Under the pieces are notes generated by a model. The model saw nothing but the letters and a program-made list of their open reading frames with translations, had not been told where the DNA came from and made no database searches. Shown here in pieces: positions 1 through 12,813 of a stretch of 64,000 nt of DNA. The position numbers were made by a program, and so were the translations under genes. How positions within the stretch are numbered: position 1 is the stretch's first letter; every line of letters begins with the position of its first letter. The DNA comes from Isoetes taiwanensis (Eukaryota; Streptophyta; Lycopodiopsida; Isoetales; Isoetaceae). The stretch covers positions 3,268,024-3,332,023 of the forward strand of contig JAJEKV010000017.1 in assembly GCA_021234155.1 (NCBI GenBank). Reading direction: 5' to 3'.

Positions 1-201
1 ACCAATCAGGGACAATCAAAACTAGCTGCCCCAAGGTTTTTTTTTCCCAAATAAAATTTGCCACGTGACAAAAGTAAATATCAATTTGTCATGCGTGACA
101 AAACCTTTACTTTTGTCACGCCTGCCAATTTTACTTTTGTCACGTGGCAAATTGTGTTTGGGAAAAAAAAACTTGGGGCAGCTGATTGTCCCTGATTGGT
201 T
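1..201. repeat. Foldback (long inverted repeat) with TTTGTCACG-type motifs
   Basis: The first 201 bases fold back on themselves. The left arm begins ACCAATCAGGGACAATCA and the right arm ends with its exact reverse complement. Both arms carry AGCTGCCCCAAG, a T/A homopolymer run, and TTTGCCACGTGACAAAAGT. The centre holds TTGTCATGCGTGACAA. The same GTCACGCGTGAC-type palindromes occur beside a CACTA terminus near 37.2-37.5 kb, so this is probably a foldback MITE or the end of a CACTA relative. It may continue beyond the window edge. Confidence 0.75.
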
Positions 202-1480
202 GCAAATTGGCACATAAACATGAAATGAAATTGATATACATAAAAATGATATAAAGTACATACGCAAGTATACAAAATATAAGTATGCAAAATCTATGAA
301 TACGCACAACTGCCATTGTCTCCGTCCCTGTCATCATGTCGTTGAGACATGTCGTCCCCCTCTACTTCAAGTGTCCCTGAAAAAACGGTCTGTCATATGG
401 GACATCGATGTCATAGTTTTCCTCCGCTAAGTTCTGGACCTCGCCTTCTTGGAGCATCTGTATAATCCTCTACAAAAAATAAGTAGCATTAGAAACTATG
501 TTGATCAATGGTATCTTCATTGGCTTCAAGTTAGTTACTGACCTCTCTATCGGCTTCAGAAGTGGCCACATGTTCTGTCCCGCCATGTATAACTCAAAGT
601 CGGGCTGTGATATATTATTTCTTACATCGCACTGGTCCTAAGTGGGCGCAAATCCGTATTGTGCATACTAAAAATAAAGTAGCGAAACAGGAAAGCCTCA
701 TATAAGACTCTAGACCATTACAAAAGACTCAAATACTTACAAAATCTGACTAGAACTACCAAACCCATGATTCACTGATTGCTGTACAATTCTTGCACTG
801 CACATGTAAAAAGTCTAAAAGAGAGAATAAAATATTGCAAGCTAAAATAAAGTAAACTTACGATGTGACATATTTCTACTGCACATGTCTGTCTGGTTCT
901 GCATCATCTGCCGCAATCTCTCAAAGGGCCCACTCCCATGCTTCGTCAAGGATACATTTTCGCTTAGAAGTTCTCTCTTCTAGATGCTTCCTAGTCTCCT
1001 TCTTCAGCTTAGAGCGATGGCTTTTGAAAACGTTAAAACAATAACAATTTCAATGAAGATGGTTGAAGTTTAATAAAATTGAAGACAAAGATAACACACC
1101 TATGGATCTCAGATAACTTGTGCCGTATAAAGGACTCCGAGACATCCCCATGTATTTTCTTAACCTCATGTATCACCTGCATTTAAGTATGAGATACGAA
1201 CACTTTTAACTAAGTACAAAGAGAGTGATTGATGTAAGAAACGATGAGTAAAGCATTTCACCAGCTCAATATGCTCAGGATCTTGTTCTTGCATTTTCTT
1301 GTGAGGTGCTTTCCAATAAAAATGATTGTGCGCTATATTTTTTATAGTCCTGCGTAATGCCCTATCTCCTAGTCCAAACTTTGGCTTGCCCATCGGGCTT
1401 ATCACCAAAGAAGGTACATCTGGTGAGCTCTCTAAAATCCTACAGCCTGCATGATACTTAAATATCCCCAGCTGCAAGGT
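202..1480 (-). pseudogene. Possible CACTA accessory-ORF remnants
   Basis: There is no intact gene here. On the minus strand, the reading SLTKHGSGPFERLRQMMQ near 900-960 and an open frame at 1166-1477 (GKPKFGLGDRALRRTIKN) look like pieces of the accessory protein of plant En/Spm (CACTA) transposons. The pieces lie beside a foldback with CACTA-like subterminal motifs. Frames are short and interrupted. The family call is inference and could be wrong; the rest of the stretch is AT-rich and shows nothing I recognise. Confidence 0.3.
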
Positions 1481-2006
1481 AAAAACTTATATATGTTATC
1501 AAGCAGAAAGCCAATCAGAAATTTAAGTGCATCTATAAGTGGATCTACGATGCGACATAACTAAGTGACTGAAAAGAACTGCATGTGAAACTCCCTCTCA
1601 CAAAAGATCTTGATAACTTAACCTGCAGTGTACTTGAATGCACATATGTGACTTCTCCCAATGGTTTCAAACAACATATGCGACTTACAACTAGAGGAAT
1701 GATAAACTCCTGCTAGGAATATTCTGTCTCATCCATGCAATGATAAACTACTGCTAGGAATATTTTGCTTTTGCACGTGCCTATGGTAACAGCTGTATTA
1801 ATCGGCTATGTAGGATAGATACAGAGCGTCTGGACTCAATCTTACTCATCATTACTGTCATTATAGTGTTTGAACGAAAATGGCATATCTCTGTACTGTT
1901 AAAAAGAGGTTTCTACAACAGTTCTAAAGTCTAGGCAAAAAGGGAACTCCATAGCATGAATCCTAAAGGGCTTGTGGCAACTGTCAACACATAAAAATAT
2001 AGAGCC
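1481..2006. other. No recognisable feature
   Basis: AT-rich spacer. A short direct repeat is visible (AATGATAAACT..CTGCTAGGAATATT near 1697-1770, twice). I see no gene, RNA or transposon end. Confidence 0.5.
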
Positions 2007-2963
2007 TTGTCTTGTCTTGTCCGTCAAAGGTTGGAGCCTGACATGGGATTTGGTCCCAGAAAATTTAGTTACGAACAATTAAGCATTGCTACCAAGAACT
2101 TTAGTCAGCAGGAAAAGGTAGGCCATGCAGGGTATGGAAATGTATACCGTGGTGTTTTGGTAGATTCTGGATCTGTTGTAGCCATAAAATGTGTTTCACA
2201 CGATTTAATAGAGGTTACGCCAGAGCTCCTTGCAGAAATTAACACAATCATCAGCTGCCTACGACATCGTAACCTGATTCAATTACAAGGATGGTAGTTT
2301 TTTCCCAATGGAAGTCTGGACAAAACACTCTTAAAAGCAAGGAAGTACTTCCCTGCTCTCATAGGTTCACTATTGTCAATGGTTTAGCTGCAGCTTTACA
2401 GTACTTGCATGGAGAATTTGTTATTCACAGGAATGTGAAAGCCAGCAATGTAATGCTCGATAACAACTTTAACGCTTGGCTTGGAGACTTTGGAATTTCC
2501 AGATTCATTGAGCAATTTATGAACCCTGGAAATACTATTGTTGCAGGAACATTTGGTTATATTGCTCCTGAAGCAGTGCAAACAGGGAGGTCAACAGACA
2601 AGTCTAATGTGTTCAGCTTTGGAGCGGTGACATTAGAGGTTGTTTGTGGCAGACAAGCATTAAATGATGCATTGCCAGATGATGAGGCTGTTCTGGTGGA
2701 CTGGGTGTGGAACTTGCACAGAAGGGATAAACTTATGGATGCTGCTTGGAAGTGCTTACGACGTTCATGAAATAGAAACCATGTTGCATGTTGGGCTTCT
2801 TTGCTCCAGCCCGGAACCAAGTAGCAGGCCATCAATGCAGCAAGTCATGAAGATATTAGCAGGTGAAATACCTATTCCCCAGCTGCCTGGGAACAAGCCT
2901 TTTTCTGCCTTCACATCAGATATGCCAATCTATACAAGATCTGCTGTCGGAATCCGCAGTTGA
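2007..2963 (+). pseudogene. L-type-lectin-like receptor kinase domain, decayed
   Basis: This is the cytoplasmic kinase domain of a plant receptor kinase of the legume-lectin type, read across three frames. In order it shows FSYEQLSIATKNFS, a glycine loop altered to GHAGYGNVYRG, VAIK, LRHRNLIQLQGW, then PNGSLDK, ALQYLH, a catalytic loop HRNVKASN, LGDFGISR, GTFGYIAPE, VFSFGAVTLEVVCG, and a C-lobe LLCSSPEPSSRPSMQQV. The reading meets TAG directly after LQGW, with the family's hinge segment (usually C..LVYEF) missing. It shifts frame near 2330-2370 and again near 2755. The catalytic HRD aspartate is asparagine. No lectin or membrane segment precedes it. It is a truncated, non-functional copy. Confidence 0.85.
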
Positions 2964-3276
2964 CATCAACAACTCCTCAGAAATCAGCAACTGTTAGAAA
3001 ATGCAGCAGGAAAATATACAACTCCCTTGCTCTTATGAGGGAAGAAATTCTGGCAGATTTATTATGTTCAACTTCATGGAGAATTTCATGCAGGCAACAA
3101 GTTTCATGTAAATGCTGATGTAAGATCTATTGCAGATATAATGCCCTGGCCATCTGCTATTGTAGGCTTCAATTTCTGAACCCATTTTAGATAAAATTTG
3201 TTATGTATTCAACGGTTAATGCATTTATTTCATTTTCCGTACACATTCATGAAGTAAATAGATTGCACCGTTGCAA
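2964..3276. other. No recognisable feature
   Basis: AT-rich sequence after the kinase pseudogene, perhaps its old 3' flank. Nothing else is seen. Confidence 0.4.
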
Positions 3277-3490
3277 TTAGCTTATGGATATAAAAAATCT
3301 GATGCATGCTAAGTGAACTGAGTTAATAAACCAGTTGTCGCATATTTTTGCATTCAAGACAGTCACGTAGAATTGAGGTTCCACTTGATGTGCAAGATGA
3401 ACATTCAAATACCCTGATCGCGCGATGAAACCATCTTCACTGATCTCAAGGAAGTGATCTTTGTAAAACTGCATCTTGGTGGGAAAATCA
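3277..3490 (-). pseudogene. Small ORF fragment, inverted relative of 5255-5410
   Basis: The minus strand reads KMQFYKDHFLEISEDGFIAR followed by SGYLNVHLAHQVEPQFYV. A plus-strand stretch at about 5255-5410 reads KVQFCKEYFLEINEDAFVQQ then SGYLYIHFAHKV, clearly the same peptide. I do not recognise the protein family. The two copies lie in opposite orientation either side of a LINE fragment, so they may belong to a transposon or to an inverted duplication. Confidence 0.5.
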
Positions 3491-3499
3491 CTTGGTTAC

Positions 3500-4420
3500 C
3501 CATGTCCTTGATATTTATGAAAGTTCCTGATCGTGCCAGATGAGCTGATTCTTATCTTTTTGAAGTCTCTTTTAGCTTTACGTTTTACTGCGGTATTGGC
3601 TGCAGCCATGTTATATTGGAAAGGAGGCAGGTTTTCCAAACCAAATTCCAAGGAGGCAGCCCATTGTGATGCCTTTGTGCACCAACACTCTTGGCCGAGG
3701 ACCAAAGCTGGTGCACGTATACAAAAAGGACACTAACTGGAATGCTGCATCCAGTTGCAGAGGAAAAGCTGAAAATTCTGCTAATATGATTGAGTGCGGT
3801 ATAGACGCTTTGCTCATAGTCATTTTGGACAATAGATTTGCAGCCCCTATATTTGACCCCATTCTTTAGCTACGATGTCCATCTCCCACATCAAGGCTCC
3901 GTATAAACCTGCTGGCCTATCTAAGGTATTGAAAAGATGAAGTTTTGCTGGGACATTTTAAAAGTCTGCTTGGAAACATCTTCTTTCTAGCATTGCAAGC
4001 GAGGCATATCCTTATGTGAGCCTTGCATATGCTGCATCTTCTATGCTAAAGATGGGACCTTTAAATTGCAACTCCAAGTAAGTATAATGAGAGAACACTT
4101 CCACTTGTTGATCTATAAAAAATAAGGGGTTGCGGTGCATGCAAACTCGTGATGTGTTGAAAACCATCACTTTTGTTTTGTTCAAGTTCACTTTAAGCTC
4201 TCTTTGCACGCAGAATTTTTGAATTGTCAGTAAATGATGTTGAAGGCCTTCAGTGAAAGAGGATATAAGTACCATATCATCCGCATATAGAACGATGGAT
4301 ATGCACTTCTCAGCTAAAGCAGACCCGTCGCCTCCAAGCGCTGCTACACAGCTTTCCAGCTCATCAATATATAAACCAAAGAGCGCAATTTCATCCCTGT
4401 TTAACCAAAGAGCCCTGTTT
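3500..4420 (-). mobile_element. LINE reverse transcriptase fragment
   Basis: Reading the minus strand from about 4415 gives LFGLYIDELESCV, the catalytic box LYADDMVLIS, KFCVQRELKVNLNKTKVMV, then HYTYLELQFKG, and further downstream LHLFNTLDRPAGLYGA. This order (FGLYID, YADD, NLNKTK, YKYLG-like, RPxLLYG) is the C-terminal half of a non-LTR reverse transcriptase. Both catalytic aspartates are kept but the frame is broken below 4012. The 5' half, the endonuclease and the 3' tail are missing, so it is an old truncated copy. Confidence 0.8.
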
Positions 4421-5254
4421 AACCCCTGCTTATTTCATCCGACACTAGCCAGACCACTTTCTTTCCCATTGCAGATGATATTAGCAACAAGCAGAAGTCA
4501 TGTCCTCTATCGCCCTCCCTGCAGACCCGATATGTTTCAAGTCTCATAGTCCTAGGTTACAAAATACGTTAACAGAATGGAATAATTACTTGTCCCGCAC
4601 ATGTGAGCGACCTAGAAAAATGCAAGAAAAACACATATTTTATTGGAAAGTTTCTGACGCTTGGACACTTGATTTCCAGCAGCCTTAAATTCCATTTTTG
4701 GCAGCCACCCCAAACAATAAATTAGAATGTTTGCTTTCATTGCAAGGTGTAACAAGTTAAACAAATGCAATGTTCCATTTTGGTCCATCAAAGGCGCAGC
4801 ACAGTTCTTGCGCATTTTTTCTGTTCAAACTAATAAATACATATTCTTAGCATTTTTTAAAGTTTAAAAAATGAAAGAGAAAAATACGTATGTTGTTACC
4901 TAGTCATAGAACATGATTTGGAATATTTATATTCCATGAAAACCGTGAATTGAAATATCTATATATCTCTAGCTGTGCATGAACTGTCATATGCCCAAGC
5001 GGTCTCCCCCAGACGTTATCTCCCTTTGACACAAACTCTCCCAAACATGTCTCCATATTTTTCAGAAAGGAACTCTTCTCAAAATTTCCAAATATTTTTC
5101 TTAAATACCAATAGACTAATTATGTGCATTGAGGCTACTCCCCTCCCTGCAGATCAAAAATTTCCATATGTTTCCGGTCTCATAGACCTGATGGGTCTTC
5201 CGGAGACATGAACCATAACTTGGAATATTTATCTAATTACAGGCATGGCTGAGC
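4421..5254. other. No recognisable gene
   Basis: AT-rich. Two short stretches (about 4505-4550 and 5135-5195) share CCTCCCTGCAGA and GTCTCATAG and resemble each other, which suggests a small dispersed duplication. I found no coding family or RNA gene. Confidence 0.4.
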
Positions 5255-5410
5255 TTCCTACCAAGGTGCAATTCTGCAAAGAATACTTTCTTGAGATCAA
5301 TGAAGATGCTTTCGTCCAGCAATCAGGTTATTTGTATATTCACTTTGCACATAAAGTGAGACATAATGTTGGTCAGCCAAGGTCTCATTTCATCATCTTA
5401 AGATTGAGCT
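5255..5410 (+). pseudogene. Small ORF fragment, partner of 3277-3490
   Basis: Plus-strand peptide KVQFCKEYFLEINEDAFVQQ/SGYLYIHFAHKV, homologous to the minus-strand peptide at 3277-3490. No start codon or complete frame is visible and the family is unknown. Confidence 0.45.
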
Positions 5411-5699
5411 GGTCCAACTAGACCTAAGGTTGAGCTATAGAGGATCTGCAGACTGTGACTGTCATTGAAACGTAATAGAGATGGAGGAACATGTTGCATT
5501 GCCACTTCACTTCCAAATATCATTAAATATGAGGACACAAAATGTATTGCTCTATTACTTCATCAAATGACTGTACATAATAAAGGGAGAAAAGAGTTGG
5601 CACTACACAAATGCAGATCACTCTCTCATCAGAGGCAACAATAGCAACACATGGAAGTCATTCCCTCTACCTCGAATCCTATTCAAAAAGGGGTACCCA

Positions 5700-6060
5700 C
5701 AAAAGTCTCAATAAAAATTGAGCAGAATATACAGTCCTTTAAAAGGGAAAACACACTCTGAACCAGCGGCTAGGAAAAAGACAAAATCGACGAAATCAGG
5801 ATTTTCCTTTACTGCCCGCTTTCTTCTTCTTGACACTTTCATGGTTACTCCTCTTGGGATCAGATTAGATGGTCCAGGGAGGGGACCTGACTTCTGTTTA
5901 TCATTATTATCACCTCCAATGAGAAAGAGAGCGATCTGCCTTTGTGTAAGGTCATTTTCCTGTCCAGCTCTTCCCATAGCCTGCTTCTTCAACAGATTCT
6001 CCTATGAACAGTCATTTGGTGGAGAAAAAGAGCTCTGGTCCTCATATCTGATGAGTTTTG
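5700..6060 (-). CDS. Possible terminal exon of an unidentified nuclear protein
   Basis: The minus strand reads ENLLKKQAMGRAGQENDLTQ, RQIALFLIGGDNNDKQKS, GPLPGPSNLIPRGVTMKVSR and then the basic RRKRAVKENPDFVDFV. The low-complexity, basic C-terminus looks like the last exon of a plant nuclear protein. I do not recognise the family and see no convincing upstream exon, so this may equally be an isolated gene fragment. The plus-strand frame over the same bases is a shadow. Confidence 0.3.
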
Positions 6061-8809
6061 AGAGGGATGTAGGTTCCCGAAACAAGCAATGAAATCTGCG
6101 TCTCACCTTAGCATGGCATCCATTGGACTGTTTTCAAGATAATCTTGGCAGATTAAAGGTGAAAGCTTAGGAGGAACACTTGGAGTTCGTGAAATTCCTT
6201 AGTGAGTCCTCAAGCCCTTATCTGAAGCAATCGATCAATATCTGGAAAGGTCTTTACAGCATTTCCAGTAATTATACAGAAACATAGTTATAGATACCAA
6301 AAATGGAAATCAAAGCAAAACATGAAGACATAATTAAATAATTTAGAAGATGCATGCAGAGACAGTAAATCCTTGCATGTAATGATGATTAGGTACGAAA
6401 ATGCATGATTTTAACAGGTAAGGAAATGCAAACTTGTTTACCTTCAACTTATATGTAAAAGCTGTATTCAACATGTGTTGAATTCAGAAGCCTGACCAGC
6501 TACTTTGCCACATTGACTATTATGCCAGCATTATCTGAAATGCATTCACATGCCAAGATATCAAATCACTATAATACTTCAAGAAATTTAAGACATAAAC
6601 ATCAGTGTATTTTTATGCTAGATCAAATATGCTTACCTTTTGACAGCATCCAAAAAAGATGCTCATCCTGATCATGATGCATGGCAAATAGTAGAATGGA
6701 AATCAGAAGAAAATCTGATTTTACATGAGCAAGAAATTAGATTGCATTACTGTCTAATACATTGCAGCAATGTGATCTGGGAAATAATGAAAGAATGAAA
6801 CATTTATCTGAAGCAAAATTAAAAGCATGTTACTATCACCTTGATCCGGGCTCATGCTTGAGCTCTAAGCAATACAGCGCCCTCCCTGGTCAGTGCCCTC
6901 CCTGGTCAGTTAAGGAGTTTATCTCCGTCCTTTTCTTCAACATACAGACCCCTGTGCAAGGATGACATGCATAAATCAAATCAGTAACATGACAGACGTA
7001 TCAGGTTTTGGTGATTTATTATCAGACCTTACCTGCAAGGATGGCACCACCTATAACCTCAGTTGACTATGCCAGCTTGACCTCACGCAAAAAAAAAGCC
7101 CATAAAATCGTAGCAGCAATAGCAGCTTGGCCTGCAAAAGGAAGCAAAACAATTTACAAAGGCATTTCCACAAATAATACAAGAAAATGCTATCAACCTC
7201 AAAGCGTGAATTTACACATTAGGTATATCTATCCAGCAATACCGACCATCTTTCCAAACACAATTCAACGAGTCCAAAGCATTCAAAAGCATTCAATTAC
7301 AAAGCAAAAATATAGAATGCATGCAAACTGTAATTCCAGAATCAAATCCTTGAGACCTGTTAATCCAAGACAAAATACCTGTTTCCTATTCTACTTGCCA
7401 GTCAATTACACCGGGAGTTGTTTTCTCATCCAGAGTTGCCGCCGGAGAATGCAAGAAGGCAATAAAGATTTCCCGCTTTCCGCCGAATGAATTTTTCTCA
7501 AATCTTGGTGACGTGGTTCGAAAATAGGGGAGTTTTCTACCCTAAAAATCCGCCCACTTGTGTTAAATTCCTGTCATCCTAAAAAAATTTCGGCAATTTC
7601 TAGGCAAGAAAATAAAATATTTCTAAATACACTAAAAATGCACTAATGTATATTTTTTCCGGTAGCCTCAAATACCAAGCGGCATTTTTACTAGTTGGAG
7701 ACATTGCTATTTTCGGTCCCTGGACGACGCAATTCCAATTTTTTTTCCCTTTTGTGACAAGATGAGTTTGTCACGAATGCACCAACTCTTACGCGTGACA
7801 ATTGTTCTTTCAATGGTCTACGAAGCTATTTGGACAAGCACTCAATTTGCAATAATCATGAACTAGTAAGATGACTTGTACGTCATAAAACTCACCATTC
7901 ATTATAGTTAGTAGGAACATCATAAACTAACCACAATTTCGATTTCAATGCAAGCCATCCAACACCCTGGTCATTATAAGTTTTATCTTATGTTCCTCTC
8001 TTTCAATTCAATCCAACCCTTGTGAAAGAAGCAGACATTGCTTACCTTTTCTTTTCTTTTCATTTTTCCTATAGTATCTAAAGTATTATTCCTCAAAAGG
8101 GACCAATTCGAAAAAAAATATCTCAAAAATTTACTCCCGGACTCTAGAGCTAGTACTTCATAGTTAATGATCCAGTCTTCACTTTATCTGGGTTATTATA
8201 AATACACTATTTTTCCCAGGGATAGATACTACATGGATGTAGTAACCATATTTCCATATAAAAAGGCCAAGAAGGTACCTCCATTGCCTATGAAACATCC
8301 AGTTTGTATGAATTGAGCATCACATATTAAATTTGACAGGACCCAAAGACTTAACTCAAATTAATGGTTGCATTGTGCCTTTAGATAACTATGATCCCAA
8401 AGGAAAACTTCTCTATATGAAGGTAGGAACAAAATAGAAGTCAAGTGAATAATACAAGGCACAAAGAAGTAATCAATCTCAAGGTTGACTAGTTCTGCCA
8501 GACTTATGAGATCATGCTCTGCCCATGGGATAAATGGTTACCGTAGAAGTATCAATATGAATTCTACTTGAACCAGTGGAATGAATATGTTGTCTAGACC
8601 AAGCATGATGACTCATGTACCGACAGTATGTGTTTAAAAGTGTATGAAGCAATGGGGCTCATATAGCTATAGCCATTACAAGTGACCCCCCCTCCCCCTT
8701 CTCTTCTTCCCTTCTCTTTCCCCCTTAAATCATACGTATACTCATACCTAGGGGGCATATAGTTGTAGCCATATAAGTGGACCCCCCTCCCTCCCCCAAA
8801 ACCCCCTCC
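6061..8809. other. Intergenic, with scattered short repeats
   Basis: No gene is recognised. A short tandem CCTCCCTGGTCAGT(G) occurs near 6880-6910. TTTGTGACAAG, GTTTGTCACGAA and ACGCGTGACAA near 7754-7801 resemble the CACTA subterminal motifs seen elsewhere in the window. Two related stretches around 8650-8810 carry a C-rich run after CATATAGYTRTAGCCAT. Frames here are short and unlike proteins. Confidence 0.4.
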
Positions 8810-11800
8810 GGGCCATGCATGTGGATGTTCATTTCTTCTTTTCGGGGCATTTCGAGGGTCACAAGCTACCATTTGGATGGTATCAGATGCCCGTATCGGA
8901 TAGAACTTGGCTGGGTTGGTCATGGAAGCTTGTCCCTAGGGTAACTTGGATGCTTTGGACTCATGCGCGAAGTTGGAGCCATGTTCCAAGCTACCATCTT
9001 CCCATCATGCCACTATGTCAAGAAGGGGAAAATTTGTGGATTGACACATCCATGCCGTGGATCTCTATTTTTACTTTCCGCAGACATTTAGAGGAACACA
9101 GGCTACCATTCGAATGGCGGAAGTAGAAAATGGAGCAGTTTTGGTCGCTAGAGTAATTTAGATGCTTTGGACTCATGCGCAAAGTCAAAACAACATTCTG
9201 AGCTCGCTAGAGTGGCTGAACTGGGGGATTGTACCCCTATGTGATGCCCCTACATTGGAAAGGGATGAATTTGGGGGGTGCATATCTGTGCACTGGATGT
9301 CCAATTTTATTTTCAGAAACATTTCTTGGTACATGAACTACCTTTGAATGGTAGGATTAGCAAATGGAGCATTTTTTATGCCCTGATACTTAAACCCTAC
9401 TAAATCTATAGGGTTTAGATCTTTACAGCCTTCTCTGCCTCTAAAGTGGTCGAGAGCTTATTGTAGAGTTTCCTCAAGGTTCTGAAGAGAGACCCCAAGA
9501 GAGAGAGAACAAAGAATCTCTTCCTAGGCACCATTTCCAAACTTGCACCGTCGCAATTGCTCGTAACAAGCTGGACATTATGTGACCGGGCATGCCAGAG
9601 GGCACGGCATTATTCGTCGTGCTTCTACGTGGGAAAGGGTGAGCCACCTTTGGACACGTGTTTGAGGAGTAGATAATCGATCAAACCCTGGCTTGCCTAG
9701 TACATGCTATGTTTAAATTAGCGCTCTAGGCAAGAAGTGCATTGAATGAGAGGTCGACTAGTTGCTCATATCATGTAGAGATTAGCTTTATTGGTCATGG
9801 AAGTTGGTCTCTAGAGTAATTTGGATGCTTTGAACTTATATGCAAAGTCAAAACAATATTATGAGCCCGCTAGAGTGGCTGAATTGGGGGACATTGACAT
9901 TTCCCAGTCATGCCCCGACGTCGAAAAGGGAAAAATTTGGGGATCAGCACATCCATGCAGTAGATGTTCATTTTTTCTTTTGGGGGACATTTCATGGGAC
10001 ATGAGCTACCATTTGAATGGGGGATTAGCAGACGAAGCAGTTTTGGTGCCCCGATGCTTAAACCCTATTAAATCTATAGGGTTTATGTTTTGGCAGCCTT
10101 GCCTACCTCTGAAGGGGTGGAAAGTGTGCATGCATAGTCTCTAAAGTAAACAACATGTTTTTTACTCATGCACAAAGTCAAAACTACATTCTGAGCTGCT
10201 AGAGTGGTCGAACTGGATTAACACACCATTATTTGTCGTGCCCCTACATGGAAAAGGGGGGAATCCAGAGGTTGGCACATCGGTGCAGTGGATGTCCAAC
10301 TTTTATTTTCAGATATGTTTCTTGGGACATGGACTCCCATTTGAATGGTGGGATTTGCAATTATGTGGTTTTCATGCTCTGATACTTAAACCCTACTAAA
10401 TCTGTAGGGTTTAGGTTTTGGCAGCCTTCCCTGCCTCTGAAGTGGTCGAGATCTTGCGTGCAAGGTTTCCTCGAGGATCAAGAGAGACCCTAAGAGAGAG
10501 AACGAAAAAACCTCTCCTAGGCACCTGGGATGGCTCGTAACAACTGAACATGGACATAACATTTCGAATGTGTGGTTGCATCCAGACTACCAAAGTTACC
10601 CTTGGACATATGCTTGAGGAGTAGACGATAAATCAAACGCCTGGATTGCCTAGTACATGCCATGTTTAAATTAGCGCTCTAGGCAAGGAGTGCATCGAAT
10701 TAGAGGTTGACTAGTTGCTCATATCGTGTAGAGATTAGTTTTATTGGTCATGGAAGTTAGTCCATAGAGTAATTGGGATGCTTTGAACACATGTGCAAAG
10801 TCGAAACAACATTCTGAGCTCGCTAGAGTGGCTGAACTGTGGGACCATGACATTTTCCCGTCATGCCCCGACGTCGAAAATGGAAAAATTTATACGTATA
10901 GTAGATGTTGATTTTTTCTTTTGAGAATGTTTCATGGGACATGAGCTACCATTTGAATGGTGGGATTAGTAGATGAAGTAGTTTTGGTGCCTCGATACTT
11001 AAACCCTACTAAATCTGTAAGGTTTATGCTTTGTCAGCTTCCCTACCCCTGAAGGGGTCGAAAGCGTGCATGCATAGTCCCTAAAGTAAACTGGATGTTT
11101 TTGACTCATGCACAAAGTCAAAACTGCATTTTGAACTGCTAAAGTGGTCGAACTAGATTAACACACCATTATTCGTCGTGCCCCTACATGGAAAAGGGGG
11201 AAATCCGGAGTTTGGCACATCGGTGCAATGGATATCCAACTTTTACTTTCAGATATGTTTCTTAGGACGTGAACTCCCATTTGTACAGTGGGACTAGCAA
11301 ATGGGATGGTTTTCGTGCCCCGATACTTAAACCCTACTAATGTGTAAGGTTTAGATTTTGGCAGCCTTCCTTGCCTCTAAAGTGGTCGAGAGTTTGCATG
11401 CATAGTCCCTAAAGTCAATTGAATGTTTTTGACTTAGTCACAGAGTCAAAACCGCATTCCAAACTTGCTAGAGTGGTCGAACTGGAGGAACGTGCCACTT
11501 CTTGGTTGTGCCCCCACGTGGGAAAGGGGAAAATTTGGAGGTTGGCACACCCGTGCAGTGGATGTCCATCTTTAATTCTCGGAGATGTTTCTTGGGACAT
11601 GAACTTCCATTTCATCGGTGGGATTAGTAAATTGCGTGGTTTTGATGATGTGATATTTAAACCCTACTAAATCTATAGGATTTAGGTTTTGGCATCCTTT
11701 TTGCCTCTGAAATGTTTGAGAGCTTATGTGCAGAGTTTCTTCAAGGGTCCGAAGAGAGACCTGAAGAGAGAGAAGAAAGAACTCCTTCCTAGGCACCGGT

Positions 11801-12417
11801 TCCAAACTTGTGTCGTTGCAATGGCTCATAACAAGTTAGAAATTGTGGGATCGGGCATGCTAGAAGGCACAACATGACAGTTTGGCTTCATGCTTGCATC
11901 CAGATGGCCAGAGTCACCCTTGAACACATGTTTAGGGAGTAGACAATCGATCAAATGCCTGGCTTGCCTGGTACATGCTATGTTTAGATTAGCGCACTAG
12001 ACAAGGAGTGCATTGCATGAGAGGTCCACTAGTTGCTCATATTGAGTAGAGATTAGCTCTATTAGTCATGGAAGTTGGTCCCTAGAGTAAGTTGGATGCT
12101 TTGAACTCGTGTTTGAAGTCGAAATAGCATTCCGATCTCGCTAGAGTGGTTTAAGTGGGGAACCACGCCATTTCCTCATCGTGCCCCTACATAGGGGCAA
12201 ATTTGGGGCTTGGCACATCCATGCGCTAGTTTTTCATTCTTTATTTTGGGAGACGTTTCATGGAACATGAGATAACATTTGAACGGTGGGATTAGCAGAT
12301 GAAGCTGTTCTGGTGCCCCGATACTAAAACCCTACTAACCTGTAGGGTAGGTTTTGGTAGCCTTCCCTGCCTCAAAAGTGGTCGAGAGTTTGTATGCATA
12401 GTTTTTAAAGTGAATGG
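8810..12417 (+). repeat. Complex satellite array, left half
   Basis: Tandem degenerate units of about 330 bp recur, some with a longer variant insert. Each unit has CTAGAGTGGY(C/T)GAACT, a GTGCCCCTACAT..AAAAGGGG block, GGACATGARCTNCCATTT, and the signature CTTAAACCCTACTAA..TAGGGTTTAGG with GGCAGCCTTCCCTGCCTC. The signature appears near 9400, 10060, 10390, 11000, 11328, 11660 and 12328. Longer units add AAGAGAGACC..CTAGGCACC and CTGGCTTGCCTAGTACATG. Open frames in the array are repeat artefacts, not genes. The array resumes in the same orientation at about 23.83 kb. Confidence 0.85.
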
Positions 12418-12813
12418 TATATCAGTAAGAATTGACTTTCAGATTACTGTGGCTGGTTAACTGGTTGTTGCCTAAAATTCCCTTAAAAAGTCCATTTTTA
12501 AGGTTTGTTCGTGACAGGTGTGACAATTTAGCTAATTTAGGTACCCTTTTTGAGGGGTTGATTGAACATAACTTCTATGCAAAAATATTTAATAGCTATT
12601 TTCATCCTCCTAATTTAGAACAAAAAATAGTTACTTATCTAAATTGTAGCAAAAAAGGGGAAATAAAAAAAATAGCAAGGGTAATAGAGTGACAAAGAAG
12701 TGATATATTCAAGGTTGTGAAAATTTTACAAAATTATGAACAAAATTGTCAAAAATATAGGACATTTTGACAAACCCTCATCACCTGCACTTTTTGTTCT
12801 TTACATGTTCGAG

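Noticed and set aside
11419-11829. Small proteins within the satellite (recurring frames such as those at 11419-11670, 24144-24341 and 25556-25807)
   Set aside because: The same frames recur because the units repeat; they lack starts in common, decay freely and match no family.
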